Source: Prevotella sp. (GTDB taxonomy: Bacteria; Bacteroidota; Bacteroidia; Bacteroidales; Bacteroidaceae). From it: a stretch of DNA of 64,000 bases. The stretch is taken from NCBI GenBank assembly GCA_017475005.1, contig JAFVGI010000038.1:101386-165385 (forward strand). The letters run 5' to 3'. Positions 8,734 to 16,932 of this stretch are shown here, piece by piece. The position numbers and the translations under genes were made by a program. The notes below the pieces were generated by a model. That model did no database searches. It worked only from the letters and a program-made list of their open reading frames with translations, and had not been told where the DNA came from. Position 1 is the stretch's first letter. Every line of letters begins with the position of its first letter.

Positions 8734-10743
8734 ATGATATTCGTACGAGACAAGGGGCAAATGTGTAATAACATTTTGCAATATGCCCATGTTTATGCTT
8801 GGGCCAGAGAGAATCACAGACATTGTATGTCTATGCGTTTTGCATACAAATACCAATTCTTTAAAATCTGCGATTCAAAAAATCACAATTTGTTTATGTA
8901 CCTTGTTGGCAAATATGCCGCAAAGTACAAAATATTGCCTACAGTCACCTACGGACTGATAGAGACAAGTACTCAAGAGAAAGAGAACTTCACGCTCTCA
9001 CATCATAATCTCATTATTGAAGGTTGGGGAGTACGACACTATGATTTATTCTTAAAATATAAATCTGAAATATTAGAACTGTTTGATTTTAAGCAAGAAA
9101 TACATCATAAAGTTGATAAAATAATATCAACTACGAGTAATGAGGATACTATAAAAATTGGTGTACACATTCGAAGAGGTGATTACCAAACATTCTTTAA
9201 TGGCATATACTATTTTTATGACTATTCCTTCATTCATTATATTCGCCAAACCATGAACCTCTTTCCTGATAAGAGATTCACCATATACATTTGTTCAAAT
9301 GATAATAATCTGAAGAAAGATTATTATATTAAAGGCTTATCCAATGCTCAAGTCGTATTTCCGAATGGCAATGCAGGAGAAGATTTATGTCTATTGTCAA
9401 AATGCGACTACCTTATTGGACCTCCCAGTTCGTACTCTCTTATTGCATCTATGTATGGCAAAGCAAAATTGCATTGGATGGTAGAAGATATGGGAACAAT
9501 AGATTCAACCTCATTCAAGACATTTGAAGACCTCTTTACAACATTTGACAATTTTTGGGTAAACCCACCTCAACCACCAAAGAAAGTACTATTCCTAATA
9601 AGCAGATTTTTAGATGGAGGTATAGATACCGTCCTTGTTGAATATATTAATAATTTATGTAATCTCACCAAACATCGAGTATCTTTGGCTATTATGTTGA
9701 AGATGCCTGAATATGAAGTTTTCGCTAACAGATTACCAAAGAATATCAATATTTACTATCTCGTACAGAATAAATATTTAACATGGTACAAACGCAGCAA
9801 AATATTAAACCATAAACACACTTTCAGTTTTCTTGACGAGATTATTATAAATCCGATACGACGTATTTTAACAGCTTTTCGTCTATTCCAGTTTACAAAA
9901 GGACACGATGTAATAATAGACTTTGACTCCACCTTTGGTTCTCTTATAAATTTCTCTTCAAAAGCGAAAAAAATCTGTTTCTTTCATTTCAGTTTTGCAA
10001 AAGAATATGAAAGGGAGCCACGACATATGAAACGAAGAGTAAAAAACATGAACAACTATGACTATGTAGTAACTCTAAGTGATGATATGCAAAAGGAGGC
10101 ACTTGAAATGTTCCCAAATCTGCATAATAAATTGATACGAATATATAATTCTATAAATCTTAATCGCATAACTGTACAAGCAAAAGAAGAGGTCTTTGAT
10201 TCTCGTATCAATGAACAATTTATTTTGGCAGTAGAGCGCCTTGAGGAAACACAAAAAGACCTTACATCTCTTATTGATGCATACAAGGAACTAACAAAAA
10301 GAAATATCCATAATTTACCCAAATTATTCATTATTGGTGAGGGTAAAAGTCGGTCAGTATTAGAAGAACACATTCACAAACTAGAACTTGAAGGACATGT
10401 CATTCTTCTTGGTTTTATAGAAAATCCTTATCCTTGGATGGCAAAGGCACAAGCTATAGTCCATAGTTCAAAATTTGAAGGTTTACCGACAGTACTAATA
10501 GAAGCTCTTATGCTTGACAAACTCATTATCTCAAGTGATTGTCCCACAGGTCCTGCTGAAATATTAAAAAATGGCAAAGCGGGAATTCTTGTTCCTGTAG
10601 GAGACATCGTGGGATTTGCAGATGCTATAGAACGAGTTCTTTCAGATAAGACTCTTCAAGAGTCCCTTCAAACAGAATTAAGACAACACAGAAAATTATT
10701 TATGGCAGAAAATAGTATATCTGCTCTTGAACAACTTTTCTAA
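8734..10743 (+). CDS. Bifunctional glycosyltransferase: GT11/fucosyltransferase-like plus GT4
   Basis: Two glycosyltransferases in one chain of 669 aa. Residues about 1-290 resemble alpha-1,2-fucosyltransferases: the start MIFVRDKGQMCNN fits the usual GxGNQ-like opening and H145-IRRGDY is the GDP-fucose-binding HxRRGDY motif. The later NSSFSWW block of classical GT11 is replaced by GPPSSYSLIASMYG, so this is a diverged branch. Residues about 305-669 form a GT4 retaining enzyme with AVERLEETQKD, GEGKSRSVLE and the donor-site EGLPTVLIEAL. The frame is open to an earlier ATG at 8656, which would overlap the upstream gene by 35 bp; 8734 is preferred from the family alignment. Confidence 0.8.
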   Translation: MIFVRDKGQMCNNILQYAHVYAWARENHRHCMSMRFAYKYQFFKICDSKNHNLFMYLVGKYAAKYKILPTVTYGLIETSTQEKENFTLSHHNLIIEGWGVRHYDLFLKYKSEILELFDFKQEIHHKVDKIISTTSNEDTIKIGVHIRRGDYQTFFNGIYYFYDYSFIHYIRQTMNLFPDKRFTIYICSNDNNLKKDYYIKGLSNAQVVFPNGNAGEDLCLLSKCDYLIGPPSSYSLIASMYGKAKLHWMVEDMGTIDSTSFKTFEDLFTTFDNFWVNPPQPPKKVLFLISRFLDGGIDTVLVEYINNLCNLTKHRVSLAIMLKMPEYEVFANRLPKNINIYYLVQNKYLTWYKRSKILNHKHTFSFLDEIIINPIRRILTAFRLFQFTKGHDVIIDFDSTFGSLINFSSKAKKICFFHFSFAKEYEREPRHMKRRVKNMNNYDYVVTLSDDMQKEALEMFPNLHNKLIRIYNSINLNRITVQAKEEVFDSRINEQFILAVERLEETQKDLTSLIDAYKELTKRNIHNLPKLFIIGEGKSRSVLEEHIHKLELEGHVILLGFIENPYPWMAKAQAIVHSSKFEGLPTVLIEALMLDKLIISSDCPTGPAEILKNGKAGILVPVGDIVGFADAIERVLSDKTLQESLQTELRQHRKLFMAENSISALEQLF

Positions 10744-10759
10744 AATAACATTCGATAAT

Positions 10760-11518
10760 ATGATTAGCGTTGTCATAAATACATATAATGCAGAACAATA
10801 TCTCAAGAAAGTTCTTGAATCGGTAAAGGGTTTTGACGAAATTGTCATATGCGACATGGAAAGTACAGACAGCACCCTTGAAATAGCAAAAGAATATGGG
10901 TGTAAAACTGTTTGCTTCCCTAAAAGAGAATATACTATTGTTGAGCCTGCACGTAACTTTGCTATTCAGAATGCCTCACACGAATGGGTTCTAGTAGTAG
11001 ATGCTGATGAGATTGTTCCCCCAACCTTGAAAGAATATCTCTATAACATCATATCTGACAATACGTCAGATATACACGGTATTTATATTCCACGCCGCAA
11101 CTATTTCATGGGAACTTTCATGCACTCACTATATCCTGATTACATTCTTCGTTTTTTTAAAAAAGATTGTGTTGACTGGCCTCCTATAATACATGTTCAA
11201 CCAAATGTAGTGGGTAAAGTCATTTATGCCCCAAAGAATGCAGAAACTTCTTTCGAGCATCTTGCTAATGACACAATATCCACTCGACTGAAGAAGACGG
11301 ATATATATACAGACAATGAGTGCATAAAAAAGGCAAATAAACATTACGGAACACTTGCTTTTCTATTCCGACCTACACATAGGTTTATTAAAAGTTACTT
11401 TATAAAAGGCGGATTTCGTGATGGGATACCAGGTTTTATTTATGCATGTCTCGATGCGATGTATCAAATCATCATGATGGGGAAGCTAAAAGAACAATAT
11501 CAAGCACATACAATATAA
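10760..11518 (+). CDS. GT2 glycosyltransferase (KdtX/WaaE-like)
   Basis: Inverting GT-A glycosyltransferase of about 252 aa. It opens with ISVVINTYNAEQYL, has EIVICDMESTDST and the DXD-type metal motif VVDADEIVPP, then the PRRNYFMG stretch seen in LPS-core beta-1,4-glucosyltransferase-like proteins. The start at 10760 is preferred to an in-frame ATG at 10727 because it begins right at the first beta strand and avoids a 17-bp overlap with the upstream fusion. It probably adds a core or O-chain sugar. Donor and acceptor are not predictable. Confidence 0.87.
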   Translation: MISVVINTYNAEQYLKKVLESVKGFDEIVICDMESTDSTLEIAKEYGCKTVCFPKREYTIVEPARNFAIQNASHEWVLVVDADEIVPPTLKEYLYNIISDNTSDIHGIYIPRRNYFMGTFMHSLYPDYILRFFKKDCVDWPPIIHVQPNVVGKVIYAPKNAETSFEHLANDTISTRLKKTDIYTDNECIKKANKHYGTLAFLFRPTHRFIKSYFIKGGFRDGIPGFIYACLDAMYQIIMMGKLKEQYQAHTI

Positions 11519-11547
11519 TTCATATATTAATTCAATAAAATAATCAG

Positions 11548-12468
11548 ATGTACTATATTACTTTCACATTATGGTATTTGCTATCGCTATTACCCCTACG
11601 CATACATTATGTTCTTTCTGACATACTATACACTATATTATACTATGTTATTAGATATCGACTGAAAGTTGTCAGGCACAATTTATCCACCTCTTTCCCG
11701 GAAAAAACAACTCAAGAATTACGACAAATAGAGAGACGCTTCTATCACTGGTTTTGTGACTATATCGTAGAAACAATAAAAATGTTTTCTATGTCAGAGA
11801 CACAAATGCGCAAAAGGATGCAATTCGAAGGTCTTGAACAGATTAATGAGGATATCAGCAAAGGTAAATCTGTTACCGTTTATTTAGGTCATTACTGCAA
11901 TTGGGAATGGATAAGTTCCCTCCCCCTACATTTCGCAGGAGATAGCATTGGAGCACAATTATATCATCCCATAGAAAATAAAACAATGGATCGACTTTTT
12001 TTATATTCGAGGGGACGTTTCCATGCTAAATCGTTAGAGATGAAAGAAGCATTTGGAATTCTACGAAACTGGCAAAAAACAGGAATTACATCTATTACCG
12101 GTTATATTTCTGACCAAGTACCAGGATATAGTAGCATGCACTACTGGCCATTTTTTCTCAATCACGACACTCCAGCATATACGGGAGCAGAGCGCATTGC
12201 TCACATATTGAATACTACAGTATATTATCTTGATATTTATCGTCCTCAAAGAGGTTATTATGTTGCCAAAATAATAAAAATGAGCGAAGAAGCTCAGAAA
12301 GAAGAAAAATTCTATTTGACTGAAAAATATTACCGATTATTGGAAAACAGTATTAAGCGGGCTCCGGAATTCTGGTTATGGAGTCATAATCGGTGGAAGC
12401 GCACCCGAGAAGAATTCAATGCTCTCTACCCAGAGACAGAACGAAAACGAATATTAAACAAACTTTAA
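11548..12468 (+). CDS. Lysophospholipid/lipid A acyltransferase, LpxL/HtrB family
   Basis: Inner-membrane acyltransferase that adds a secondary acyl chain to lipid A or a related lipid. The 306-aa protein has an N-terminal membrane segment (residues 3-35) and the catalytic HX4E motif as H115-YCNW-E120. A downstream ISDQVPG block and a late RAPEFWLWSHNRWK segment match the family well. Its place inside a glycosyltransferase operon, between a GT2 and a GT6, supports a role in making LPS rather than bulk phospholipid. The window has no lpx genes to show whether this is the main LpxL. Confidence 0.92.
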   Translation: MYYITFTLWYLLSLLPLRIHYVLSDILYTILYYVIRYRLKVVRHNLSTSFPEKTTQELRQIERRFYHWFCDYIVETIKMFSMSETQMRKRMQFEGLEQINEDISKGKSVTVYLGHYCNWEWISSLPLHFAGDSIGAQLYHPIENKTMDRLFLYSRGRFHAKSLEMKEAFGILRNWQKTGITSITGYISDQVPGYSSMHYWPFFLNHDTPAYTGAERIAHILNTTVYYLDIYRPQRGYYVAKIIKMSEEAQKEEKFYLTEKYYRLLENSIKRAPEFWLWSHNRWKRTREEFNALYPETERKRILNKL

Positions 12469-12477
12469 ATTATCATT

Positions 12478-13242
12478 ATGAAAATAGGTATCTTATACAT
12501 TGGCATTGGACGTTATATCTGTTTTTGGAAAGATTTTTATGATAGCTGTGAGAAGTTTTTGATACCAGAAGCAGAGAAACACTACTACATTTTCACCGAC
12601 AATGAAAATTCTATCGAATCATCGGAGCGGATTCACATATTCCATCAAGATGACATGGGGTGGCCGTGCAACTCCCTACTCCGCTTCAAAATGTTCCGTC
12701 GCATTAAAGATTTTGTAAATAATAACGATTACCTTTTTTTCTTCAACTCCAACGCAAAAATACTGTTTCCAATTTCTACCTATGACTTATTACCAGGAGA
12801 AGATGAGGATTACTCAGCCATGTGCATTGATGAAAGCCCTAATTGTTCAGGTTTCGAGCGACGTCCTGTGTCTGCGTGCTACGTAAAAGATGGAGAAACA
12901 CCATATTATTTTTCCGGTGCCTTGAATGGAGGGAAAACCGAGCCCTTTATTCAACTGATAGAGGCGTGCGATGACATTGTTGATACAGAACTGCGTAATG
13001 GTATTATGCCCATATGGCACGACGAATCCGTTCTAAATCGATTTCTTATCGGAAAACGTGTCAAAGTTATGTATCGCGACATGGGCAAGCCTGCTAATTG
13101 GCGCGAACCGAAAAATGCTAAAATAATACTCCGACGGAAAGAGGATATTTTGGGGCGTAATTGGTTGCGCAACTACAAAGGACGTGAGCATACGAATACT
13201 TGGCTACGTAAGCTGTTACGTAAACTACACATTATCGATTAA
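12478..13242 (+). CDS. GT6 family glycosyltransferase (alpha-1,3-Gal/GalNAc transferase-like)
   Basis: Relative of the mammalian blood-group A/B and alpha-1,3-galactosyltransferases, which retain configuration and add Gal or GalNAc. Visible family features are the opening KIGILYIGIGRY, the FTDNE strand, HQDDMGWP, the sugar-binding stretch YYFSGALNGG and the C-terminal IWHDESVLNRF. Where animal enzymes have the metal-binding DXD, this protein has N90-S-N92. That NXN form is known for bacterial GT6 enzymes and goes with metal-independent catalysis. The gene follows the acyltransferase by 9 bp and closes the plus-strand run. With the fucosyltransferase-like protein it could build a host-like antigen cap, which is inference. 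Confidence 0.85.
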   Translation: MKIGILYIGIGRYICFWKDFYDSCEKFLIPEAEKHYYIFTDNENSIESSERIHIFHQDDMGWPCNSLLRFKMFRRIKDFVNNNDYLFFFNSNAKILFPISTYDLLPGEDEDYSAMCIDESPNCSGFERRPVSACYVKDGETPYYFSGALNGGKTEPFIQLIEACDDIVDTELRNGIMPIWHDESVLNRFLIGKRVKVMYRDMGKPANWREPKNAKIILRRKEDILGRNWLRNYKGREHTNTWLRKLLRKLHIID

Positions 13243-13260
13243 TGTGATTTTTAATTCCTT

Positions 13261-13311
13261 AAACCATTCTCTCATTTATAAGAATACTATCTATTCATAT
13301 GAGAGAGGTTT
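13261..13311. terminator. Candidate shared terminator between convergent genes
   Basis: An imperfect inverted repeat (13261-13275 against 13299-13311, core CTCTCAT/ATGAGAG) lies between and across the ends of the converging GT6 and GT2 genes. No strong T run follows, so termination is only suggested. Confidence 0.35.
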
Positions 13312-14243
13312 AATACCTTGTCGATAGTATATAGTATCTTATCAACAGTGTTTCCACCATATATGTGTGGAAACCTTTCTTTTAGTTCCTCTATATATAT
13401 TGTATATATAGCATCGGAACTACGTCTAAGTGCTTTTTCAATACGTTTTGTTTGACGCCCTCTAAGACATCTTCTATTGTAAGAACACAAATTAAGGTTA
13501 TTGCTTATGATTGTCTGAATTTCAGCCATCTCCTCAAAATCCCGCCCTGAAGACCGTGAGTCATTACTCACCTTATTAGGATGCTGCCGGAATTTGTTCA
13601 ATTTCTGCGGCACCTCACATACCTTACCCTGCATACACATCTCAAACCAGAACAGCCAGTCCCCACTATGGCGGAATTGCATGTAATGAGGGGATACCTT
13701 CTCATAATATTTCTTACGAAATACAATCATCGACGCATTATACATCAAGTTCTTATATACCAAACGATGCAGGCAAAAATCCTCTCCCTCATATACTCCT
13801 GGAGCCTTATAGCGCCATGTCTCATCCCAGGAATAATCAAGTACCTTACTATCCGAAGCAATCATTTCACTCCATGTAAACGCTGCTACAGCATCAGGAT
13901 TAGCCAACAGACGAGCCATACACTCCCTTAAAAATGAAGGTTCTGCCACATCATCGCTTTCTGCAATCCATATAAATTTACCCTTTGCAAGAGATATTCC
14001 TTTCGCCCATTGCTTAAAAGTATTCCCAGAGTTGCTTTCATTTGCTACAAAACGCACCTCTCTGCCTTGACAATTATACTTGCCTGAGGCATAAGCCTGC
14101 ATTATTTCAGCGCTATTGTCAGTAGAGCAGTCATCCAGCAATATCACTTCCATATCAGGATATTCCTGATTCAGCACACTCTCTATGCGTTCCCTCAGAT
14201 ATGGTGCATGATTATATCCAGGTATGATAACAGAAACTAACAT
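13287..14243 (-). CDS. GT2 family glycosyltransferase
   Basis: A 318-aa GT-A glycosyltransferase. The N-terminus has VSVIIPGYNHAPYL and LLDDCSTDNS, followed by the metal motif AESDDVAEPSF around residue 100 (DDV in place of DXD). A conserved HSGDWLFWFEM near residue 205 is typical of GT2 proteins with a WLFW acceptor-site loop. It is the last gene of the minus-strand run. A 19-bp perfect hairpin lies just before its start, in the gap behind the upstream gene. The sugar specificity is unknown. Confidence 0.88.
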   Translation of the reverse strand: MLVSVIIPGYNHAPYLRERIESVLNQEYPDMEVILLDDCSTDNSAEIMQAYASGKYNCQGREVRFVANESNSGNTFKQWAKGISLAKGKFIWIAESDDVAEPSFLRECMARLLANPDAVAAFTWSEMIASDSKVLDYSWDETWRYKAPGVYEGEDFCLHRLVYKNLMYNASMIVFRKKYYEKVSPHYMQFRHSGDWLFWFEMCMQGKVCEVPQKLNKFRQHPNKVSNDSRSSGRDFEEMAEIQTIISNNLNLCSYNRRCLRGRQTKRIEKALRRSSDAIYTIYIEELKERFPHIYGGNTVDKILYTIDKVLNLSHMNR

Positions 14244-14252
14244 TATTTATAC

Positions 14253-14294
14253 AAAATCATTAGTGTCCAATTTTTATTGGACACTAATGATTTT
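14253..14294 (-). promoter_or_regulatory. Perfect 19-bp stem-loop between two glycosyltransferase genes
   Basis: Bases 14253-14271 pair perfectly with 14276-14294 around a 4-base loop. The 14274 gene ends inside the stem, so its stop codon is within the hairpin, and the next gene starts 9 bp downstream at 14243. It may terminate or process the transcript or set the expression ratio; on the minus strand only a short T run follows. Confidence 0.7.
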
Positions 14295-15455
14295 CTCTAT
14301 TTCATCAATCTGCATGACAATAGATTTATATTTTGCTTTAAGCCTCTTACGCACCCCAAAAAGACTAATCTTATATAGGAATTTATAAAGTAAGCGCTTA
14401 ACACATAATTTCACTATATCGCCAACTTCTGTTTTTTTACGCTCAGTAACATTCGCCTTCATCCACAGATAGCATTCGTTACCAAACGGATTGTCAAAAT
14501 AATTATATACATCAAGTCTTTCTCTAAAAACTTGTCGTTCTTTATTCGTTATCTTTTCTCCATTTTCGTAAAATGCATACTTATATGTTACCTTTCCCAG
14601 TTCTTCCTGCCCCATGTCGAACATCATTTTCTCATACATTAAACTCAGATTCCACACAGGGTCACCTTCTTTGGCAAACAAAGCTAACATTACCCTATGA
14701 TCCCCTGAATCAAATCCTGTAAAATGGTAAAATTTTAATGGACGTCCATTTACTTTCCAACCATCTTTTTCATCACCTGTCAACTTACGATGTGAGAGGT
14801 TCCATGTTGCAACATTGTATTCAGGATCATGAATAATCTTAACAAAATCAAAAAGCGCTGGTGCTATATCTCCCCATTTCTGATCAGTAAACAATCCGTG
14901 TGGAATATCATCATAACAGAATTCCATAAGTCTGTCATTCCACCAATTCAAGAAGCGAAGGCCATTTTCATCATTTTTGACAGCAAAGAAACCGAAATTA
15001 TAAACGCCATGCATTAAAGAGCAAATCTCATCATTCATGACATTCTGTCGAGTTGTAGCAGGTTCGGTCTGGTGTGGAGTCAGTAATACACTATTAGAAT
15101 CCAACATGGTGCTAAGTGGAGTAAGGTCATCAAAAACACCTATATCAGGATCTAGATACACAATCTTATCTGTTTTTGTTTCTTGGAGTATATGTAAAGC
15201 TGCAGCACCTTTCACTGCAGTACACAATTCTACCACAGAATGTTCAAAAAACCACTTCTTATTGTTATCTGTTTTAATAAAATCCTCAGCATTCCAAACA
15301 TAGTCAAAATCTTCTTTATCTATGTCAAAGTTCTCTGGAAGATTATCAGAAACGACAAGATGCATAACAGCATCAGGATTATACCTTTTTAAGGTATAAG
15401 CTAAAACACGTGCCTTAGGCAGATAGCATGTTGTTATAGACGTAAAGAAATGCAT
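14274..15455 (-). CDS. Glycosyltransferase, GT8-like GT-A fold
   Basis: A 393-aa protein opening with the TSITTCYLPKARVLAYTLK pattern (repeat visits to an acceptor enzyme family often annotated simply as glycosyltransferase). It has a clear metal-binding motif, KIVYLDPDIGVFDDL near residue 100, and a later FYHFTGFDSG element typical of this group of polysaccharide-locus enzymes. The C-terminal basic segment (LLYKFLYKISLFGVRKRLKAK) may touch the membrane. The stop codon lies inside a perfect 19-bp hairpin shared with the spacer. The assignment to a numbered CAZy family is uncertain. Confidence 0.75.
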   Translation of the reverse strand: MHFFTSITTCYLPKARVLAYTLKRYNPDAVMHLVVSDNLPENFDIDKEDFDYVWNAEDFIKTDNNKKWFFEHSVVELCTAVKGAAALHILQETKTDKIVYLDPDIGVFDDLTPLSTMLDSNSVLLTPHQTEPATTRQNVMNDEICSLMHGVYNFGFFAVKNDENGLRFLNWWNDRLMEFCYDDIPHGLFTDQKWGDIAPALFDFVKIIHDPEYNVATWNLSHRKLTGDEKDGWKVNGRPLKFYHFTGFDSGDHRVMLALFAKEGDPVWNLSLMYEKMMFDMGQEELGKVTYKYAFYENGEKITNKERQVFRERLDVYNYFDNPFGNECYLWMKANVTERKKTEVGDIVKLCVKRLLYKFLYKISLFGVRKRLKAKYKSIVMQIDEIEKIISVQ

Positions 15456-15465
15456 AGTATAAAAA

Positions 15466-16761
15466 TTATTTATTAAGAAACTGTTTTATGTTATCAACTA
15501 TATATTTTGTATTAAAACTTTCCAAAATCAAACCCTTTGAGTATTTGCTCACCCTCTCGTATGGAGCGCCAAAATTAAAACAAGCAATTGGTATATTCAT
15601 CGACATTGCTTCTGAAGTCGTATACGAGAATGTTTCTGGACAAATCGAGGAAATAAAAATAATATCAATTTTCTCCTTCTGGATTAGCATAGGTAAATTA
15701 TCTGGAGTATATCTACCTGTCACATGTAATTTAGGGTGCGAAACATCAAAAGTACCAATAATCTTAAGATTTATATCATTATCATATGATTCTATATAAT
15801 TGAGCAAATCTATAACGATACTTCTACCTTTACAAATCTGCCCCATATCTCCAAGAAAACCAATATTAATGCCTTTGTGAGAAGGAACTTCAACTGTAGG
15901 ATATTCTCTCGTTTTGTGTGGAACTATTATTGTCTTATTCTCAAGTTGAGGATATATTGATATAAATAATTTTGAAACCTCACTTGAAAAAGCCACAAAT
16001 TCATCTAATGTTGTACTGAAAAAATCCCCCCAGGCATGTCGCCATTCCGCCAATGTAGTAGCACCAGAACGTAATATTCCATTTTCCCAATCAGACTCAT
16101 GAAATCTTTTTTTACTAAGACAAGTCTCACAGTTTTGAGATTGAAGACGACAATAAATATCGTTGTAATCAAGCAAATAAAAACTTGGACATATCGCATG
16201 ATAGTCATGTCCCCTAAATGACACTTTCGTCTTCCTATGCGTTTCTTTAAACTCCTTAACTTTTTCAAGGATGTCTGTTGATTTCGGATAGCCAACAAGA
16301 TTATTAACTATTATCTCAGATATCTTTAGTCCTCCTAGAAAATCCCAAATCTCTTGCAATGAAGCAAATACCAGTTTTTTTTCACCTTCTATATTTATGC
16401 TCGAAAGTTGGTATGAAAAATTATATGCAAAAAATTGCATGCGAATAAAATTTGTAGAAGAAAGCCCTTCCTCAAAAACATTTCGCGAATAGGTATCTGT
16501 TCCACCACCTAAAGAATGATCTATCCATAACACTGTTTTCTTTTGAGGAGATATAGAATCTAGAAAGAGCCGAATATTCTCCTGTGAAGTTGGGATATTC
16601 TGTATATGTTTTTTATTCTTAAATTTTGCGAATCTTATTCCCAGAATCCACATAGAAACATACACAGAAATCTCTTTTTTAAAAAGAGTTATTCCACAGA
16701 ATTTATATTTCCGACATACATAGTTTGGCTTGTGAATCCTTATTTTCTTATAAAACTTCAT
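15466..16761 (-). CDS. GT4-like (GT-B) glycosyltransferase
   Basis: A 431-aa protein. The first 55 residues are very basic (MKFYKKIRIHKPNYVCRK onward), as in many Bacteroidota glycosyltransferases. The remainder looks like a GT-B enzyme: TVLWIDHSLGGGTDTYSRN opens the first Rossmann domain and NIGFLGDMGQICKG the second. The donor-site glutamates appear in SSICPETFSYTTSEAMSM. It ends 11 bp before the next minus-strand gene. Its upstream region (16762-16932) is AT-rich and holds a TAnnTTTG-like box, so it may have its own promoter. Sugar specificity is unknown. Confidence 0.8.
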   Translation of the reverse strand: MKFYKKIRIHKPNYVCRKYKFCGITLFKKEISVYVSMWILGIRFAKFKNKKHIQNIPTSQENIRLFLDSISPQKKTVLWIDHSLGGGTDTYSRNVFEEGLSSTNFIRMQFFAYNFSYQLSSINIEGEKKLVFASLQEIWDFLGGLKISEIIVNNLVGYPKSTDILEKVKEFKETHRKTKVSFRGHDYHAICPSFYLLDYNDIYCRLQSQNCETCLSKKRFHESDWENGILRSGATTLAEWRHAWGDFFSTTLDEFVAFSSEVSKLFISIYPQLENKTIIVPHKTREYPTVEVPSHKGINIGFLGDMGQICKGRSIVIDLLNYIESYDNDINLKIIGTFDVSHPKLHVTGRYTPDNLPMLIQKEKIDIIFISSICPETFSYTTSEAMSMNIPIACFNFGAPYERVSKYSKGLILESFNTKYIVDNIKQFLNK

Positions 16762-16826
16762 TCTTCAATCAATATGAAAAATTCAAAATATTCATTCTTT
16801 TTCTAACATCTTGTACTTCGTTTTTG

Positions 16827-16834
16827 CAAAATTA
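16827..16834 (-). promoter_or_regulatory. Possible -7 box upstream of the GT4-like gene
   Basis: On the minus strand this reads TAATTTTG, matching TAnnTTTG, 66 bp before the ATG at 16761. No TTTG lies at the expected 19-20 bp upstream, so support is partial. Confidence 0.35.
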
Positions 16835-16932
16835 CAAAAAAATTATGAAAAAATTATGAAAATAACAAATTATTTCGTGAAAAATTAATATTTATATCTT
16901 TTTTAGTAAAAAAAACAACATATTCCCTATTA

